In this document: positions 12,101 to 23,610 of the stretch, one piece after another | Numbering within the stretch: the stretch's first letter is position 1 | Layout: every line of letters starts with the position of its first letter | Assembly: GCA_003260075.1 (NCBI GenBank) | Contig: QLIY01000665.1 | Span: 1-64,000 of the forward strand | Reading direction: 5' to 3' | DNA from: Phallusia mammillata | Taxonomy: Eukaryota; Chordata; Ascidiacea; Phlebobranchia; Ascidiidae | Length of the DNA stretch: 64,000 bases | The notes under the pieces: generated by a model | The model's input: the letters and a program-made list of their open reading frames with translations, nothing else | Database searches by the model: none | What the model was told of the DNA's origin: nothing | Translations under genes and position numbers: made by a program

Positions 12101-15100
12101 TGGAAGGTATAAAGAGTGTTGACTCTAGACTTCTTAAGGTTGCCATTTTGGTTTTGAGGATAAAATATTTACAACAGCTTTACAATGTACCCCAGGAAAA
12201 ATTTTTAGGAAAATTGCCCACTAATAAAAAAGCAAACAGTAAAAACAGTTAGAAAAGAACTCACATTGTCGGGTTCCATCTGACAGTGCCGTACAAGAGA
12301 AAATATAAGTCGTTCAATGTAAGGACCAAAAATTAGGCGCAATTCATCATGATCATTTGAATACAACATTTCTGATATTCTGTACCACAGATTAAATGTA
12401 ATCTCTGCAACCTGAAAAGAAACAAACAAGTTTATGCAAAAGTTTCTGTGGTAAAAAAAACTTTTAGTTCATACTTACTTCATACTGACAATGGCCATTG
12501 CACAATAGCAGAAGGTCAAGGGTCACAAGATCACCAAGGCCATCACCAGGAGCACTCACAAGAGCTTCAGATAATGACTCGGCAAGTTCAGTAAATATTC
12601 GGCACAAATTTAAACACCTGAATTTATAAAATAAACAAAAAGTAGGCAAAAATAATGGTAAACTACGAAAATTAAATACATGCCTATAAGAGTTTCACCA
12701 AGTTACAGATTTAAATTAAGATATGGTTTTGGGGTTAAAACCTACTTGTCAGTATCTTCATGAGCAACAGCATTATGGTAGGCTTCTCTTAAAGAATGAG
12801 TTCCATGAAATAAAAGTTCCATAAGATCTCTATATCTTGCTACATCTTCGGCAGCATACAATGCAGCACAAATACAATCTGATGCTGCTTCATGAAGGTT
12901 AGATGATGTTGAAGTATCTCGCTGCGGAACCCAATGAGAACTCAGATATGTATATGTTTTGTTATCTTAGTCATGAAACAAAGGTTAAATGTCTGTTCCT
13001 CTACTCTTGTCTCTTACACTTTTAAGCTACCTGCTCTGCAATTTTAATTACACAAATATACATATGTATGCACAAAGTCTGTTGGTTTAAACAAGATTGT
13101 TGGAAAGTGAGCATTATCCTGTTTGATAATGGTAAGTTCACTGTTGATTATTAAAGGAGTTGAAGAAGTCTAAAAGTGTGTTTTGGCACACTGAGGACAA
13201 AAATTTCTCTAGGTTTTACTCCCCCCCCCCTTTAAACAAGATTGTTGGAAAGTGAGCATTATCCTGTTTGATAATGGTGTAAGTTCACTGTTGATTATTA
13301 AAGGAGTTGAAAAAGTCTAAAAGTGTGTTTTGGCATACTGAGGACAAAAATTTCTCTAGGTTTTACAGAAGGATCTTGAATTTTAAGACCTAATTACAAG
13401 TATTATGAAGATAACGCTGTTTTCATCAATCAAGGAAACATATGTTTTATTCAATTTCGCTGGCAATTTGTTTTATACTAAAGCTACTATTTAAGTCTGT
13501 GTCTATTTACTATTTAAGCTACTATTTAAGGAAACATTCGGTTACAGGAAAGTAAGTTGAAAAAGTACAAATATAAATACCAGGACACTAAAAGGAACAT
13601 CAAGAAGTTTGCTCCTTGCCACATGGTTGCCTGGTAACACTCCTAAATGAAACCAACTTGACAGACACTTAAACACTTTGGTGAGCAACTTCTCTTCATC
13701 GACAATGTCTAAAACAAACCAAATGAAATAAATATACACAACGCTTCATGTAGAATTAAACCCAACTTACCTATGCAAGCCTTGAGTAAATCCACTACCA
13801 TTGGAGCAGAATTCTCCATTTCATCCAAGATTTCTGCCCTTCGGTTTGCTCCTAGCCTTAAAGCTTGATTATTTACCTACAAGAGAAATTTAGCAGTGCA
13901 TGTGTCTGACATCGTGAAATAATGTCTACCATTACTCACTTCTTCTGGCAGGACAGTTAAAATTTCAAGAAGATATGGTAAGGAAGACTTCTCTTTTCCA
14001 TATCTAAAAGAGATAAGTCAAATGTTTTGTAACTGAATTTACACTTCACAGGATGATGATGATTTAAATGTAGCTACATTTTTTAGAACATTTGCCTGTA
14101 ATTAGTAGCTGTTCTTGAAAATTATAAATAACTTTAACAATCTGCAACATTCTTCCAAGCAATAAAATAGATTCATGTTTTGACACTTATCTATCTTGAG
14201 TAAGATTGTCTACCAACTTATAGTAACTAGTACTAAAAGATGCAACTCCTCATGACAATACACAAAGCAAATAAACTTACTTTTGCATAAATGTAACTGC
14301 AGGCATTCCCCAAGATGACATTTGCAATGCTAAATCAGAGACTGCCAGTGCAAGCTGTGTAAAAAAAAACAAAAAATTAAAGCAATGGCAAAAAATGCTT
14401 GATAAAAATGTTTTTTCTACCTGAGTTGTAATAGGTGAAGTGTTGCACAGTTCCTCAATGTGAGTTAATAGTGATTCTTTTAGGGACTCATGTGTTTCTG
14501 CAGGAAGCTCCGAGAATGAATAAAGAATCTGTCAGGCAAAATAAATCTGTCAAGAAGTTTTTTTCAATAGCATAACCTAGTACTTGGCAATTTAACCTTT
14601 TCAATTAGCTTTAGTGTCTTTTCTATCATTAAACACTGACCTAAAATAACAGTGTTTATATTTTTACATTCCAAGGTCTACCTTTGTCCTCATGGTTTGT
14701 GCTGCAAAGTATGTTGATTCAGCATCATTCTTTAATCTGAGTAGTTGATCAGATGTTTCCCATGCAAACACCTAAAAGCAAAAAGCAACTTTTTGGAATT
14801 GAATGCTTGTCTGTGATTGGTATTGGTGCGAAGATACAAATTTAAAGCACATTATTTTGAACACTGGCAGTTTGGATACACTAGGGTAGATAATACGAGT
14901 TATAAATCCAAACAACACATACTTATTGAAGTGATGGGACGATACCAGGTTTTGAAGCGAGTACCGATACCGAGTACGAGTACCAAGTAAAAATACCTTC
15001 GATACAAACTACCGAGTCTGATTACCGAGTACTTTAAGTATAGTGTTGTATATCACTGGCTAAATTATCTGCCATGAGCCGAGGTACAGGTGTAACACAC

Positions 15101-15574
15101 ACATGCAGAAAAATGTAATCTCCTCATGATAGCGAAAAGAATATTCATAACCTGACAGAAATTTTTCCCGATTTTGTGCTGTCTGAAGCAAATATTGGCA
15201 AAAAGTTTCCCGTATTCCTATGGTGTAAACAAGCCTTCGGTATCAAACGTTGGTTAGCGAAAACTGAGACAAAATATTTTAATACCGAGTACGAGTATCA
15301 GTACCACTGAAATCGTTTGGTACCATCGATACCCAGTACCGAGTACTCGTCCCATCACTAACTTATTGTCCTGGTTTCAAATCTTTCATAGCAGTCAAGG
15401 TAGTTATTTGTTTAATTCAGTTATAGTCAAAGTCAACATAGGTTATCTTACCGATTTTTGGAATTCCCCAAGCCATCTGGATGCCTTTTCTTTTTCTGCT
15501 GCACTTGAATCATGGTACAACTTATTTACTGCTTGTAATACAGTTTGAGCATTGTCAGAAACACTGAATGACAT
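5710..15574 (-). CDS. TNPO3: transportin-3 (importin-beta family nuclear import receptor for SR proteins)
   Basis: Karyopherin that carries SR-rich splicing factors into the nucleus (family knowledge). I traced 22 exons with GT-AG borders and matching phases: 15452-15574, 14682-14771, 14421-14528, 14281-14354, 13940-14003, 13771-13876, 13581-13708, 12746-12921, 12479-12617, 12265-12411, 11819-12024, 11467-11606, 8966-9105, 8308-8359, 8132-8251, 7753-7936, 7465-7597, 7214-7353, 6441-6744, 6070-6239 and 5710-5770, plus one possible small exon not excluded in the 2.3-kb intron after 11467. The protein starts [20 protein letters not shown] and ends LRDFCRLYR. Blocks such as [22 protein letters not shown]-like ([10 protein letters not shown]), KADNRIVER and HRDANASV track the human protein in order, at about 930-950 residues. 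Exon 6070-6239 holds a 69-base C run where about one residue is expected. Introns hold hAT elements at 8402, 9823 and 14929. Confidence 0.95.
6101..6169. repeat. 69-base poly-C run inside a TNPO3 coding exon
   Basis: A pure C run within the penultimate TNPO3 exon. On the minus strand it reads as about 22-23 glycines in frame between LATATR and ETMQFHAE. The human protein has only about one residue at that point. Unlike the 10-12 C joins it has no tandem flanks. Either an assembly fill or a true in-frame poly-Gly expansion; I favour the former. Confidence 0.7.
8402..8930. mobile_element. non-autonomous hAT element with perfect 8-bp target duplication
   Basis: 529 bp bounded by CAGGGGTGTGCA and its inverse TGCACACCCCTG, flanked on both sides by TTTTAAAC (8394-8401 and 8931-8938). 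The 8-bp duplication and the CAGGGG terminus are typical of hAT transposons. No transposase is encoded. It sits in the TNPO3 intron between exons 8308-8359 and 8966-9105, only 36 bases from the latter. Confidence 0.9.
9228..9480. repeat. dispersed repeat, copy also at 28.55 kb
   Basis: Begins agaagggtggcttagcacat and shares about 250 bases of clear similarity with 28552-28800, including gggtcccatattat and gcaggcagaa. A weaker copy lies near 5.4 kb. Its far end (tcaacacctataa...ggggtaaatgtt) recurs at about 10,515-10,630 and 28,918-29,030, so the element is probably about 480 bp long and the TNPO3-intron copy was broken by the hAT element at 9823. No coding capacity is seen. Confidence 0.65.
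9418..9602. repeat. imperfect inverted repeat, arms of about 60 bp
   Basis: The block from 9418 (taactatgagaaagtttgtt...aaaacacagtg) recurs inverted at about 9541-9602, ending at an N (9603). The spacer is about 60 bp. It may be a natural hairpin of the dispersed repeat or an inverted assembly join at the N. Confidence 0.6.
9823..10507. mobile_element. hAT-type element, family also at 62.7 kb
   Basis: Starts caggggcgggcaacttctcc and ends gttgcccgcccctg, so the termini are inverted. The interior matches the complete element at 62679-63621. An internal tandem copy around the N at 10161 (about 10,033-10,160 and 10,179-10,305) looks like an assembly join. No clean target duplication can be read (gtgtaatg before, tgctacag after), so one edge may be altered. 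It lies in the large TNPO3 intron. Confidence 0.75.
13086..13366. repeat. poly-C joined tandem copy in a TNPO3 intron
   Basis: About 133 bases (13086-13218) recur at 13231-13366 after 10 C (13221-13230), with a few substitutions and small indels. It lies in an intron, so the coding sequence is not affected. Confidence 0.85.
14929..15360. mobile_element. hAT-type MITE (AGTGATGGGACGA termini) with perfect 8-bp target duplication
   Basis: 432 bp flanked by ACTTATTG on both sides (14921-14928, 15361-15368). The ends aagtgatgggacga and tcgtcccatcacta are inverted, and the subterminal regions are rich in gtaccgagtac repeats. No transposase. It sits in TNPO3 intron 1. Confidence 0.88.
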
Positions 15575-16122
15575 TGCATTAAGCCTAACAGTCCAGTTTG
15601 TATTTCAATTTTTTTGTAAAATGGTTTTAATATGTAGCATACTGTAATACACTATGGTAAAAGAATGTAAATTCTGTGCAAAATTTAGGTATTTTTGTTA
15701 AAGTGAGAAGATCCTTAACCAGTCTGCAGAATCAATTTTGTGCAGTACATGAGATGCAACTCTCCTATCACACTCTCACAAGTCACACGGACAAAGCTGG
15801 TTGACAAAAATGCAAAACAAGCAGCATCAATACAGTTTCTTGTTGCACAAAGACAAAATCGGCCAATGTTTTCTGTTCGTGTAGTAGGGATACTACAAAA
15901 ACATGTTTGAAGCATTTCAGATTTATTTAGTGGTCAAATAGTCGTTCATTAGTCGATACTAGTTGTGCAGAGCTATAACGAAAATGTTTGACAAAACGCA
16001 TCGAGCCAAAAGATGCAATATTCCAATAAACAAACTTTGAAATTGTTGGATAAGAAATAAGCATTTTCCACTTACACTATGCTTTTTAATCTGTACTTTA
16101 GGCAGACCGCATCTCACAAAAC

Positions 16123-16512
16123 CAGGGCTGCCACTTTTGTTTGAATAAAAACATCTAGTTTTACCTCAAAAAACATCTAGATTGAAAAACAAAATACCCA
16201 AACACGTATCTAAGCATAAAACAATCCAATTTATTGTAATATATTAGCCAAACAACAACACATATGAATGTTTTTGATATAAATTGCTCTATATTAGATG
16301 TTTAGGAAGATTATTTCTTCCTTTTCATCAGTCTACGTTTTCTGATACAGTTATAGCGTTGAGACATTTGTGGTTATCTGGTAGGAACATTTGTATTAGC
16401 ACGGTTCCTACAGTCCTTACAAACAGAAAAAACATATCTAGATTTTATAGCCCCCCCCCCCAGTTTTACCTCAAAAAATATCTAGAAACATCTAGATTTA
16501 AAAACAAAATAG

Positions 16513-16594
<82 letters not shown>

Positions 16595-16620
16595 ATAAAA
16601 TATCTAGAGTGGCAGCCCTG
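16123..16620. mobile_element. hAT-type MITE (CAGGGCTGCCACT termini) with 8-bp target duplication
   Basis: Bounded by cagggctgccact and agtggcagccctg and flanked by CACAAAAC on both sides (16115-16122, 16621-16628). The interior contains two C runs, 16451-16461 and 16513-16594 (82 bases). The short one is followed by a second copy (16462-16512) of 16157-16205. The true element is therefore shorter than shown. A fragment of the same family lies at 19087-19171. Confidence 0.85.
16513..16594. repeat. 82-base poly-C run
   Basis: The longest C run of the window, inside the hAT MITE at 16123-16620. It produces a spurious poly-proline open frame on the plus strand. Probably an assembly fill, as at 6101-6169. 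Confidence 0.7.
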
Positions 16621-16660
16621 CACAAAACTATTCGTGTTTTTGAGACCTAAGTCGACTTAC

Positions 16661-16921
16661 CATCGGCGCATGTGTTTTCATGCGTGCAAAACCATAGAAA
16701 TGGTAATGTATTATCGGTAAAATGCTGACCATTTTTTTAACCAAGTCCGACATAAAATCAACAGGCGAGAGATACTTTGGACTTTGGAGTTCTGAAATAA
16801 GTGAACCAGTTTTCATTACATACACGTTTTGATGCAATGTACAAATAACTCCTCGATTAAGTAAATTCCGTGATATGTGGGACTGGCAGCATAGCGCTTT
16901 CTCATCAACGGATTTGTGCAT
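16661..16921 (-). other. exon-like open frame ending in a consensus splice donor
   Basis: On the minus strand an 87-codon open stretch from Met at 16921 ends at a perfect donor (GATG then gtaagt). It lies upstream of TNPO3 and downstream of the LRR gene on the same strand. No family resemblance is recognised. It could be a 5' exon of a TNPO3 transcript, a small unknown gene, or chance. Confidence 0.2.
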
Positions 16922-17024
16922 TCGGCAATTTAACTTCTAAATTCGCCGAAAGTTACGACCGATATTTTATTTTGCTTTTCAAAACACAAAGACATGATTC
17001 ACGTCGTTTGATTGATACAAGTTG

Positions 17025-18628
17025 CTATATTTGCTTCCACCAGGCACTTGGAGTGTCTTTCCAAACGTTTATAAGTTCTTTTAGTTTTCCATGGAGACCT
17101 TTCATAACAAATTGTAGGTCGACGTTGATCCTTTTCAGGTGTTGGCATTTCGCAATTTTTGGTGAAAAAGTTATTGCCCTGTGCAAAATAAAATTGTTTT
17201 GTAGGCTAGCTACTGCCATGTAGCTATATCGAGACAAAAATCTATGCACAACCAACCTATTTCCGTAGACGCTAAGCACCATCAAGCAACGCAGATGTAG
17301 AAGAGAACTTGACACGTGAGTAATTTTGTTTTGTTCAAGAGACAAATAAAGAAGATCTTTTAACGCAAATATACAGTTTGGAATTGTTGTCAATCCGCAA
17401 TTTTTCATAAGAAGGACCTGCAAACATATCGAAAAAACGGAGAATGGATTAAAAACCACGACAATTACAGTATGTCTACTACAAGACTAATTATAACTAG
17501 GCTACAGTGTGCAGTGTGACTAGGCTACAGCGTTTTATAAAATACCTGTAAATATTCAAGAGAAGATAAGTCTAGGAGAGGCTCCTCTAGTGGATTGTCA
17601 TCAAGACACAAAACACGGAGTTTTTGCAAATCGCTAACCTCTTGAGGTATTTGGCGTAACGAACATCTGTAATTAAATTGAAAACATATTTTTTTAGTGG
17701 GTTGCAAAAAATTCGCTTACTTTAATTGACTTACCGGCCAATATTGAGGTATTGCAAACGTGAAAAATGTCTCAACGAACTAAAATTATGCAAATTTAAG
17801 TTGTTGTTCAACTCCAACGCTAAAAGGGAAGCAGCCTGAGGGGGAAGTCTGTGGATTAAACACAAAAATTGTTTGTTACTTTAATGCACCAAAACGTAAC
17901 TAAAATAAATTGCCATTTTTTTGAAATTCATGAAAAATGATTAAAGTACATAACTTGCAGGAAAAAAATACAAATCGTATAAGTTAAGCTTTAAAATAGT
18001 TCAAACAAAAATTCCAGGTTTTGTTGTTAATCCGAGCTGTAAAACATACCTTACTACGTTGCAATTTTTTATTATCGCGACGCGCAAATGTGGCAATTGT
18101 TCCAGGATAGTGACGTCAGACAGCAGATCGTTACTGTCCAGTCGAATCGCTTGAAAATCAGTCACCTGAAGAATGGCCAAAGGAACTTCCTTAATTTTCT
18201 TCTTCTTTAGGTCAAGAGTTCTACAGTATGACAAAGAGTGTCCTATTAAAACATGTAAAATAAACTTGCATCTCTCTTATCTGTTTGATAACACTTTGAC
18301 TCGACCCAAAACAATGTGTACAGGTTACAGTAAACAAGCAAGAACATTTGGACCAAACTAACCTAAATGTGATTTTCGTTTCAGGTCCAATCACCCAAGT
18401 CCTTTTCGATATAAGAGACTTTAACATCTTCACATTGAATTTGTGTGACTTGAATTGAGTGCTGTCTAATTGACCGTTTGAAATCTGTGTGTTTCCTGGT
18501 GCAGTAGATGAATGTCCTCCACATATGACACAAAGCTTTTCTTTGCACTTGGCACAGTCTTGGTCAAAATCCTTTGCACGCTTTGACTCGAGGCGTCGTA
18601 TGGCTTTTAATCTGCACGTCATCGTCAC
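17025..18628 (-). CDS. leucine-rich-repeat protein, six exons
   Basis: Exons 18363-18628, 18050-18220, 17735-17848, 17546-17666, 17257-17417 and 17025-17178 join in frame to about 328 residues. Met is taken at 18628 because the frame starts there and no upstream splice acceptor is obvious. The first exon has a cysteine pair cluster (CAKCKEKLCVICGG) that could bind a metal. From residue about 90 leucine-rich repeats follow: TLDLKKKKIKEVP, LRVLCLDDNPLEE, LLYLSLEQNKIT, LMVLSVYGNR. The last exon is a helical tail ending WKDTPSAWWKQI. No signal peptide or membrane segment is seen, so it is probably intracellular and a protein-binding scaffold. It vaguely recalls LRR1/PPIL5 but lacks that protein's C-terminal Cys-rich part, so I leave it unnamed. 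Poly(A) signal at 16966-16971. Confidence 0.8.
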
Positions 18629-19076
18629 TTGCGTCGCATGACTTACAAAAACAGCATGTATTCAATTTTTTTGGGTTGCAACTGTAAATTTCAAATTCGA
18701 ATAGTTTAGTTTGGAAATGAATTGCTTTCAAAGGGCACTTGCACAAAAAGCCACTACTGCTTGAGTAAAACTTTAGTAGGGATATGGGTTACAGTTCCAT
18801 AGGGGTTAATCGTCTTAATGGGCGTTTTCCTTACAACAGCACAGCTACAACAACCCCCTGATACATGGAGCTTAAGAGTTTTGGCAAAACAAAAAATTCA
18901 CACAACAAACCATAGGCTCCATTCAAATCTTGACAAAGTCATTTTTGACGTAAGAGCTTAACTGAACTTTGACTGAATCTGTCCAACCCGACTAAATGAA
19001 TGATTGGAAAGAAAAACTTTTTTATGAGCGGTCGCGGACACATATTTATGCGGCAGTGCATAAACTGTGTGTATTG

Positions 19077-19181
19077 CCCCCCCCCCTTTGTGGTTATCTG
19101 GTTGGAACATTTGTATTGGCACGGTTCCTACAGTATTTACAGACGGTAAAAACATATCTAGATTTTATAGTCCCCCCCCCC
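19077..19181. repeat. hAT MITE fragment bracketed by two C runs
   Basis: An 85-base piece (19087-19171) closely matching 16361-16450 of the hAT MITE is enclosed between C runs at 19077-19086 and 19172-19181. The bracketing suggests a separate contig fragment spliced in between two C joins. Confidence 0.65.
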
Positions 19182-19295
19182 TTTTTTTTAAATAAAATAA
19201 AAATAAAGCATGACAATGTATGTCGCAAACAGTTAAGAAGCAAATCGTTGAGTTCAATTTACAAATTTTAAGTTTAAAGTGAGAAATTAAATCTA

Positions 19296-19638
19296 AATTT
19301 TAGGAAAGTATTGACGGGATAGTATAGAAAATCTTATTTCTTGTTCACGGTGATCTGTTAACAAAAACAATGGGCACATTTTCTGGCGGAGGTGAAATAA
19401 CTTAATGCAACCGTCAGATGGAAAAATATGGCGTATGTATAGTGATGTATATGGTAAGCATACCCCCCCCCCAAATTTTAGGAAAGTATTGACGGGATAG
19501 TATAGAAAATCTTATTTCTTATTCACGGTGATCTGTAAACAAAAACAATGGGCACACTTTCTGGCGGTGGTGAAATAACTTAGGCAACCGTCAGATCGAA
19601 AAATATGGCGTATGTATAGTGATGTATATGGTAAGCAT
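19296..19638. repeat. poly-C joined tandem copy
   Basis: About 165 bases starting aaattttaggaaagtattga (19296-19461) recur at 19473-19638 after 10 C, with single-base differences and a 4-base deletion. Confidence 0.85.
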
Positions 19639-19778
19639 CTGTGTCAAAGATTCAACGTTTTCTCAAACTATATTTATTTGAACGACATTATTCCCATGTG
19701 GCCCCAAATGACTGACAAAGCAGCCAGTGACCCGGATTAATGTGACTATCTTATCGATTACATCACTCTTCTATTTAC

Positions 19779-19956
19779 TCAAGAGCAGTAAATCCAGTCG
19801 TTAATTAAAATATTGATTATCGGCCTTCACTTTTCCATTTTTAACAATTTGACTTCGAAGTGGCACCCCCCCCCCTCAAGAGCAGTAAATCCAGTCGTTA
19901 ATTAAAATATTGATTATCGGCCTCCACTTTTCCATTTTTAACAATTCGAAGTGGCG
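19779..19956. repeat. poly-C joined tandem copy
   Basis: Copy 1 (19779-19865) and copy 2 (19876-19956) flank 10 C at 19866-19875. Differences include a deletion of about 6 bases near gacttcgaagtgg. Confidence 0.8.
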
Positions 19957-20071
19957 CCTGGCTAACCTGGGCCTTACGTCACAAACTGCTAAACTACTAA
20001 AACTAAAAACCTTTTTACACAAAAACCACTAGCTGTTTTAGTCCCAACTATTCTAAGGCGAAATCGGTGTG

Positions 20072-20200
20072 TCACAAGTACAGGAAAACGAGCTTGGTGA
20101 AAAGAGTGCCCCCCCCCCAATCTAATTTAAAAAACCGAAAAAAGATCTAGTTGTCCAAGTCTGGTCACAAGTACAGGAAAACGAGCTTGGTGAAAAGAGT
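20072..20200. repeat. poly-C run with displaced tandem copy
   Basis: The 36 bases gtcacaagtacaggaaaacg...gaaaagagt (20072-20107) recur at 20163-20199. Here 10 C (20109-20118) are followed first by about 44 unrelated bases, then by the second copy. Confidence 0.7.
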
Positions 20201-21960
20201 CACGACAAAGCACGCAAGTTAGCTACAAAATCAGTAGAGATGCACTGAAGCGGCTTAATTTTGACTCGCCAAAACCTATAATTTGGCTGTTTTGCCGAAT
20301 AAGTCCGACCGAATCAACCGAATCATTTATGACGTCACGTTACACTTTTGACATAAAAACGTAAGATTTTCTGCTAGGCAAACGGTGGAATTAAGCGGAA
20401 CAGTGTTTCATTATCATTTTCGTCCTGTTGATTGTAAAGTTGTCCAGACCGTCGTTGCCATTTTGCAACAAATACTGCAACCTTTTGTTTGGAGTGGGCA
20501 AAACGATAAAATGCTTTAAAAATTTTAATAAGCTTAGTTGACACGAATTTAGTTATTGTTCAGTTGAAAAAGGTTGTGTGTAACCTAATTTAGGCACAAA
20601 ATATACGTTTTACGCTTGCACATTGTGTAGGTGAAATATTCTGTTTCGGCCGAAACCGAGTCTTTGTAAAATCGGCTGATTCAGCGGAATGACTTCGGTA
20701 AAGCGAATATTTAGTAGGCTACATCACTAAGAATTAGTTCGTACAATATGGCCAATATACAGCTACAACATTTCAAACAACGCTGTTTGCTTCAACCGAA
20801 CAATCAAAATCCACGTCGGAGAGATTTGCCCTCTTTCTTGCCTCAACCTGCACATTATATTTACTGCTTTACTGCACTATTTTAGAATACTATTTCAATG
20901 CGACACAGGTATCTGACAGCAAATGATAACGGGTTTAAAATAAGCACTAAATTTAGAAAACATCAGAAACAACATGTCTAGGCTACGTCAGCATGTGCTG
21001 CGGTATTGTTTTCCAGAGGCAAGACTAAACAGAAATCACGAAGTGGAAAATGCAACTTTGTTAAATTTTCGTAAATATGCTTCTCTGTTCTCGTGTTATG
21101 AAATTTCTCTGTTATGAAACCAAGAATGTTTGACCCTACGCATGATATCATAAACTTTATAAACTGCAAGAAACTGTAAAGCTTTTCGTTTTGTTCGCTA
21201 AACCCAACAGACAAGATCAAACAAAACCTGCGGGTGTGTACAACGCTTCACATATCGCCATCGATGCATATTTTATAAGCAAAGCAATTTGTAGTTCATA
21301 ACGTACACCTGGTTGTGATCTTATCAAATATTCACAGCTGTCTGATGCTTATCATTTGCAAGATTCGAGCAAGAAGGCCTACAAAGCCGCGGTAACTATA
21401 TCTGATTAACTGCTTCCGAGACGATTCAAAGCCTTGCTGGCAATAGAAGTCTTTCAGTTCAAACTAAAAATACTCAAGAATCTTGCAAATTCGGTTTGGC
21501 CGCCTTTAAAAATCCCTGTTTCTCGGTTTTCCCAAAGGACCGTCCTGGACTCGAAATTGCTTTTGCGACTTGTAATTCCCGAACTTTTTCACCTGCGGTG
21601 TGGTAAGGTCGTACTTCGCACTCATTAATTGAAATTCAATCAATTTTAATCAAGCACCGTTTGACGAAGGCAACTGGCCAATACCAATCAATTTCCGTTG
21701 ATAGTTTTTTTCAAACGATTACTTTTTATTACTTTAATAAGACTCCAAAGAAACAATGTGTTTTCCGTGAGTTTTCTGCTAAAAATGTGTATCACAGTTT
21801 TCACATTTAGGTTCACTACTTTCAACAATGAGGCCGATACAATTTATATGCAACACTTAGATATACGCAAGGTTTCCATAGCGTTCTTTTTATCATCTGG
21901 TATTTCTGTAAAGCACAACGTCTAAGAAAACGTGACTGTTCTTATTTTTGAATTTCGGTT

Positions 21961-22108
21961 TTGTTATATTACCGTCAAAACTGTTTGGGTGAGGATCAAC
22001 ATCCCTCAACATCCCGCTTGTCTGATCAATAATAGCTCCAGTCCATGAACCCGAGTAACGTGGGTATGCCGAATCGAAAGCCTCATTAATTATTACGCCT
22101 TGTGACAA
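21961..22108 (-). other. possible exons of unknown identity, 21.96-22.1 kb
   Basis: A minus-strand frame with an acceptor-like start (tttttgtcacaag) codes for a Tyr/Ser/Asp-containing stretch (AFDSAYPRYSGSWTG) and ends at a possible donor (GACGgtaata). I do not recognise it. A second frame at 22304-22480 ends with a stop after VAIGLP. Both could be chance. Confidence 0.15.
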
Positions 22109-23610
22109 AAAGGAGAATGGGTAAGGTAAATCTTAATTTTATGCCGCAACGTTGGAACAATAAACCCGATCGATTCCGTTTGTTATAATAACTTACGAAT
22201 TATTTATGACAGTATTTTTATAGTCAGGGTGTCAATAGTCCGGAGATGTAATCATACGTTTTTTAATCATTGCCTCCTTGTCAGTCAAATTTGTGGACCG
22301 GATTAAGGTAGCCCAATTGCAACGACAAAAGAACTGTCAGACCGGTTGAAGCCAGGACTGTCATCGTTTTTTCGCAACATCAAAGGTTCAGCCAAGCATA
22401 CATGTTTTTGTGGTGGCTGAATAACATAATCAAGATTTTTACTTTTAGTTGTCATGAAAGCATCACAACAGATTTTTACCAATTGGTTGATCAAATACCC
22501 AAATGATACACTCTGGCATATAACATGCAAATAGTTAATTTGGAGTAAAAATATTTTGGAAAAACACAAAGGGGTCAATATAACATTGAACTTCCTAAAC
22601 TTCCTAAAGAAACTTATTGTTTGACGTTTTTTAACTAGATAACAAATTTAAATGACTCCCTTCTGAAATTTGGTTGAATCTGTGGGGATTGGGCTTAAGA
22701 AAATTAAATTAAACTTGAAATTCGATTTAGTTCTGTGCCTCTCTCGTCTGCGTGCCTTGGGTCTGGCTTGCTCCATGCAGCAACAATCAAAACATCCATT
22801 TGCGCGAAAAATTAGGTCAAAAAGGCGGAAGGAATCTGTCTTGGTCAATTTTGGTGCATACCCAGGCCCAGCTGCTATAGCGATGTTTATGTACCGCAAC
22901 TATCTTTCAAAATGTAATTTAATGCCATGAGTAAATATGCATCTAGTATTATGGCCGAATGGTCACAATAGCGCTATCACATGACATCCACTAGTGATAG
23001 ATGGGTGAAATGGCTACAGAAATAACACTCAAATGTTCTGGGACCCTGTTTCCCCCACTACAAACATACCAGGCACTTAAAACTATACAAATATCAATTT
23101 AACTACATAGGTTGACTTTCTGTGATAACTATCTGGTGAATATTTGAGTTGGAACATTTAGGAAAAAAGTTGCACGACAACAATTAAGCCCCTAAATGTA
23201 ATTTTGAAACCAAGCTGATGTACTGCGGCCCAAGAAAAATTGAGAGAAAGGGTTAGTCCGGGCTTATGCAAATGCGGACTAATTTTGCAATGCAGCAATT
23301 GTACATGCACCTGAACTATAAGAGAAAGCAAATATAGTTACAAACCAGCAAGCCTTTGGTAGTTACAAATTAACAAGCCAGGCTTCGAAGGTTAGTTACA
23401 AATTAACCAGCCAGACATTCTAAATAGGCTTTTGCTTTGCCAATATCACGTACTACATAAAAGTCAGTTTTACAAGTCACACAGAAAAAGCGCACAAGAT
23501 TCGTATTTTATTTTGTAAAACGAAATGGTTTAAATAGGCCATGTAAAATACAAAATGTGAAGAAAATGTTTTGAAGACTCAATGTGTGGATACATGTCCA
23601 AAACCTTTCA

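Larger units (their letters stand above)
15575..17024. other. spacer between TNPO3 5' end and LRR gene 3' end
   Basis: Contains the probable TNPO3 promoter, the hAT element at 16123-16620 and an exon-like open frame near 16661-16921. A poly(A) signal for the upstream LRR gene (AATAAA on the minus strand) lies at 16966-16971. No confirmed gene. Confidence 0.5.
18629..23610. other. non-coding, repeat-rich spacer
   Basis: About 5 kb without a confirmed gene. It contains five C runs with tandem or displaced copies (19077-20200) and a fragment of the 16.1-kb hAT MITE. Two weak exon-like minus-strand frames near 21.96-22.1 and 22.3-22.5 kb are noted separately. It separates the divergent or unrelated LRR and fringe genes, both on the minus strand. 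Confidence 0.5.

Noticed and set aside
16284-16598. A 104-residue frame ending in poly-proline
   Set aside because: Created by the 82-base C run inside a hAT MITE; no codon or family support.
22648-22930. Overlapping Arg/Lys-rich frames on both strands
   Set aside because: Antiparallel overlapping frames without splice signals or recognisable content; probably chance.
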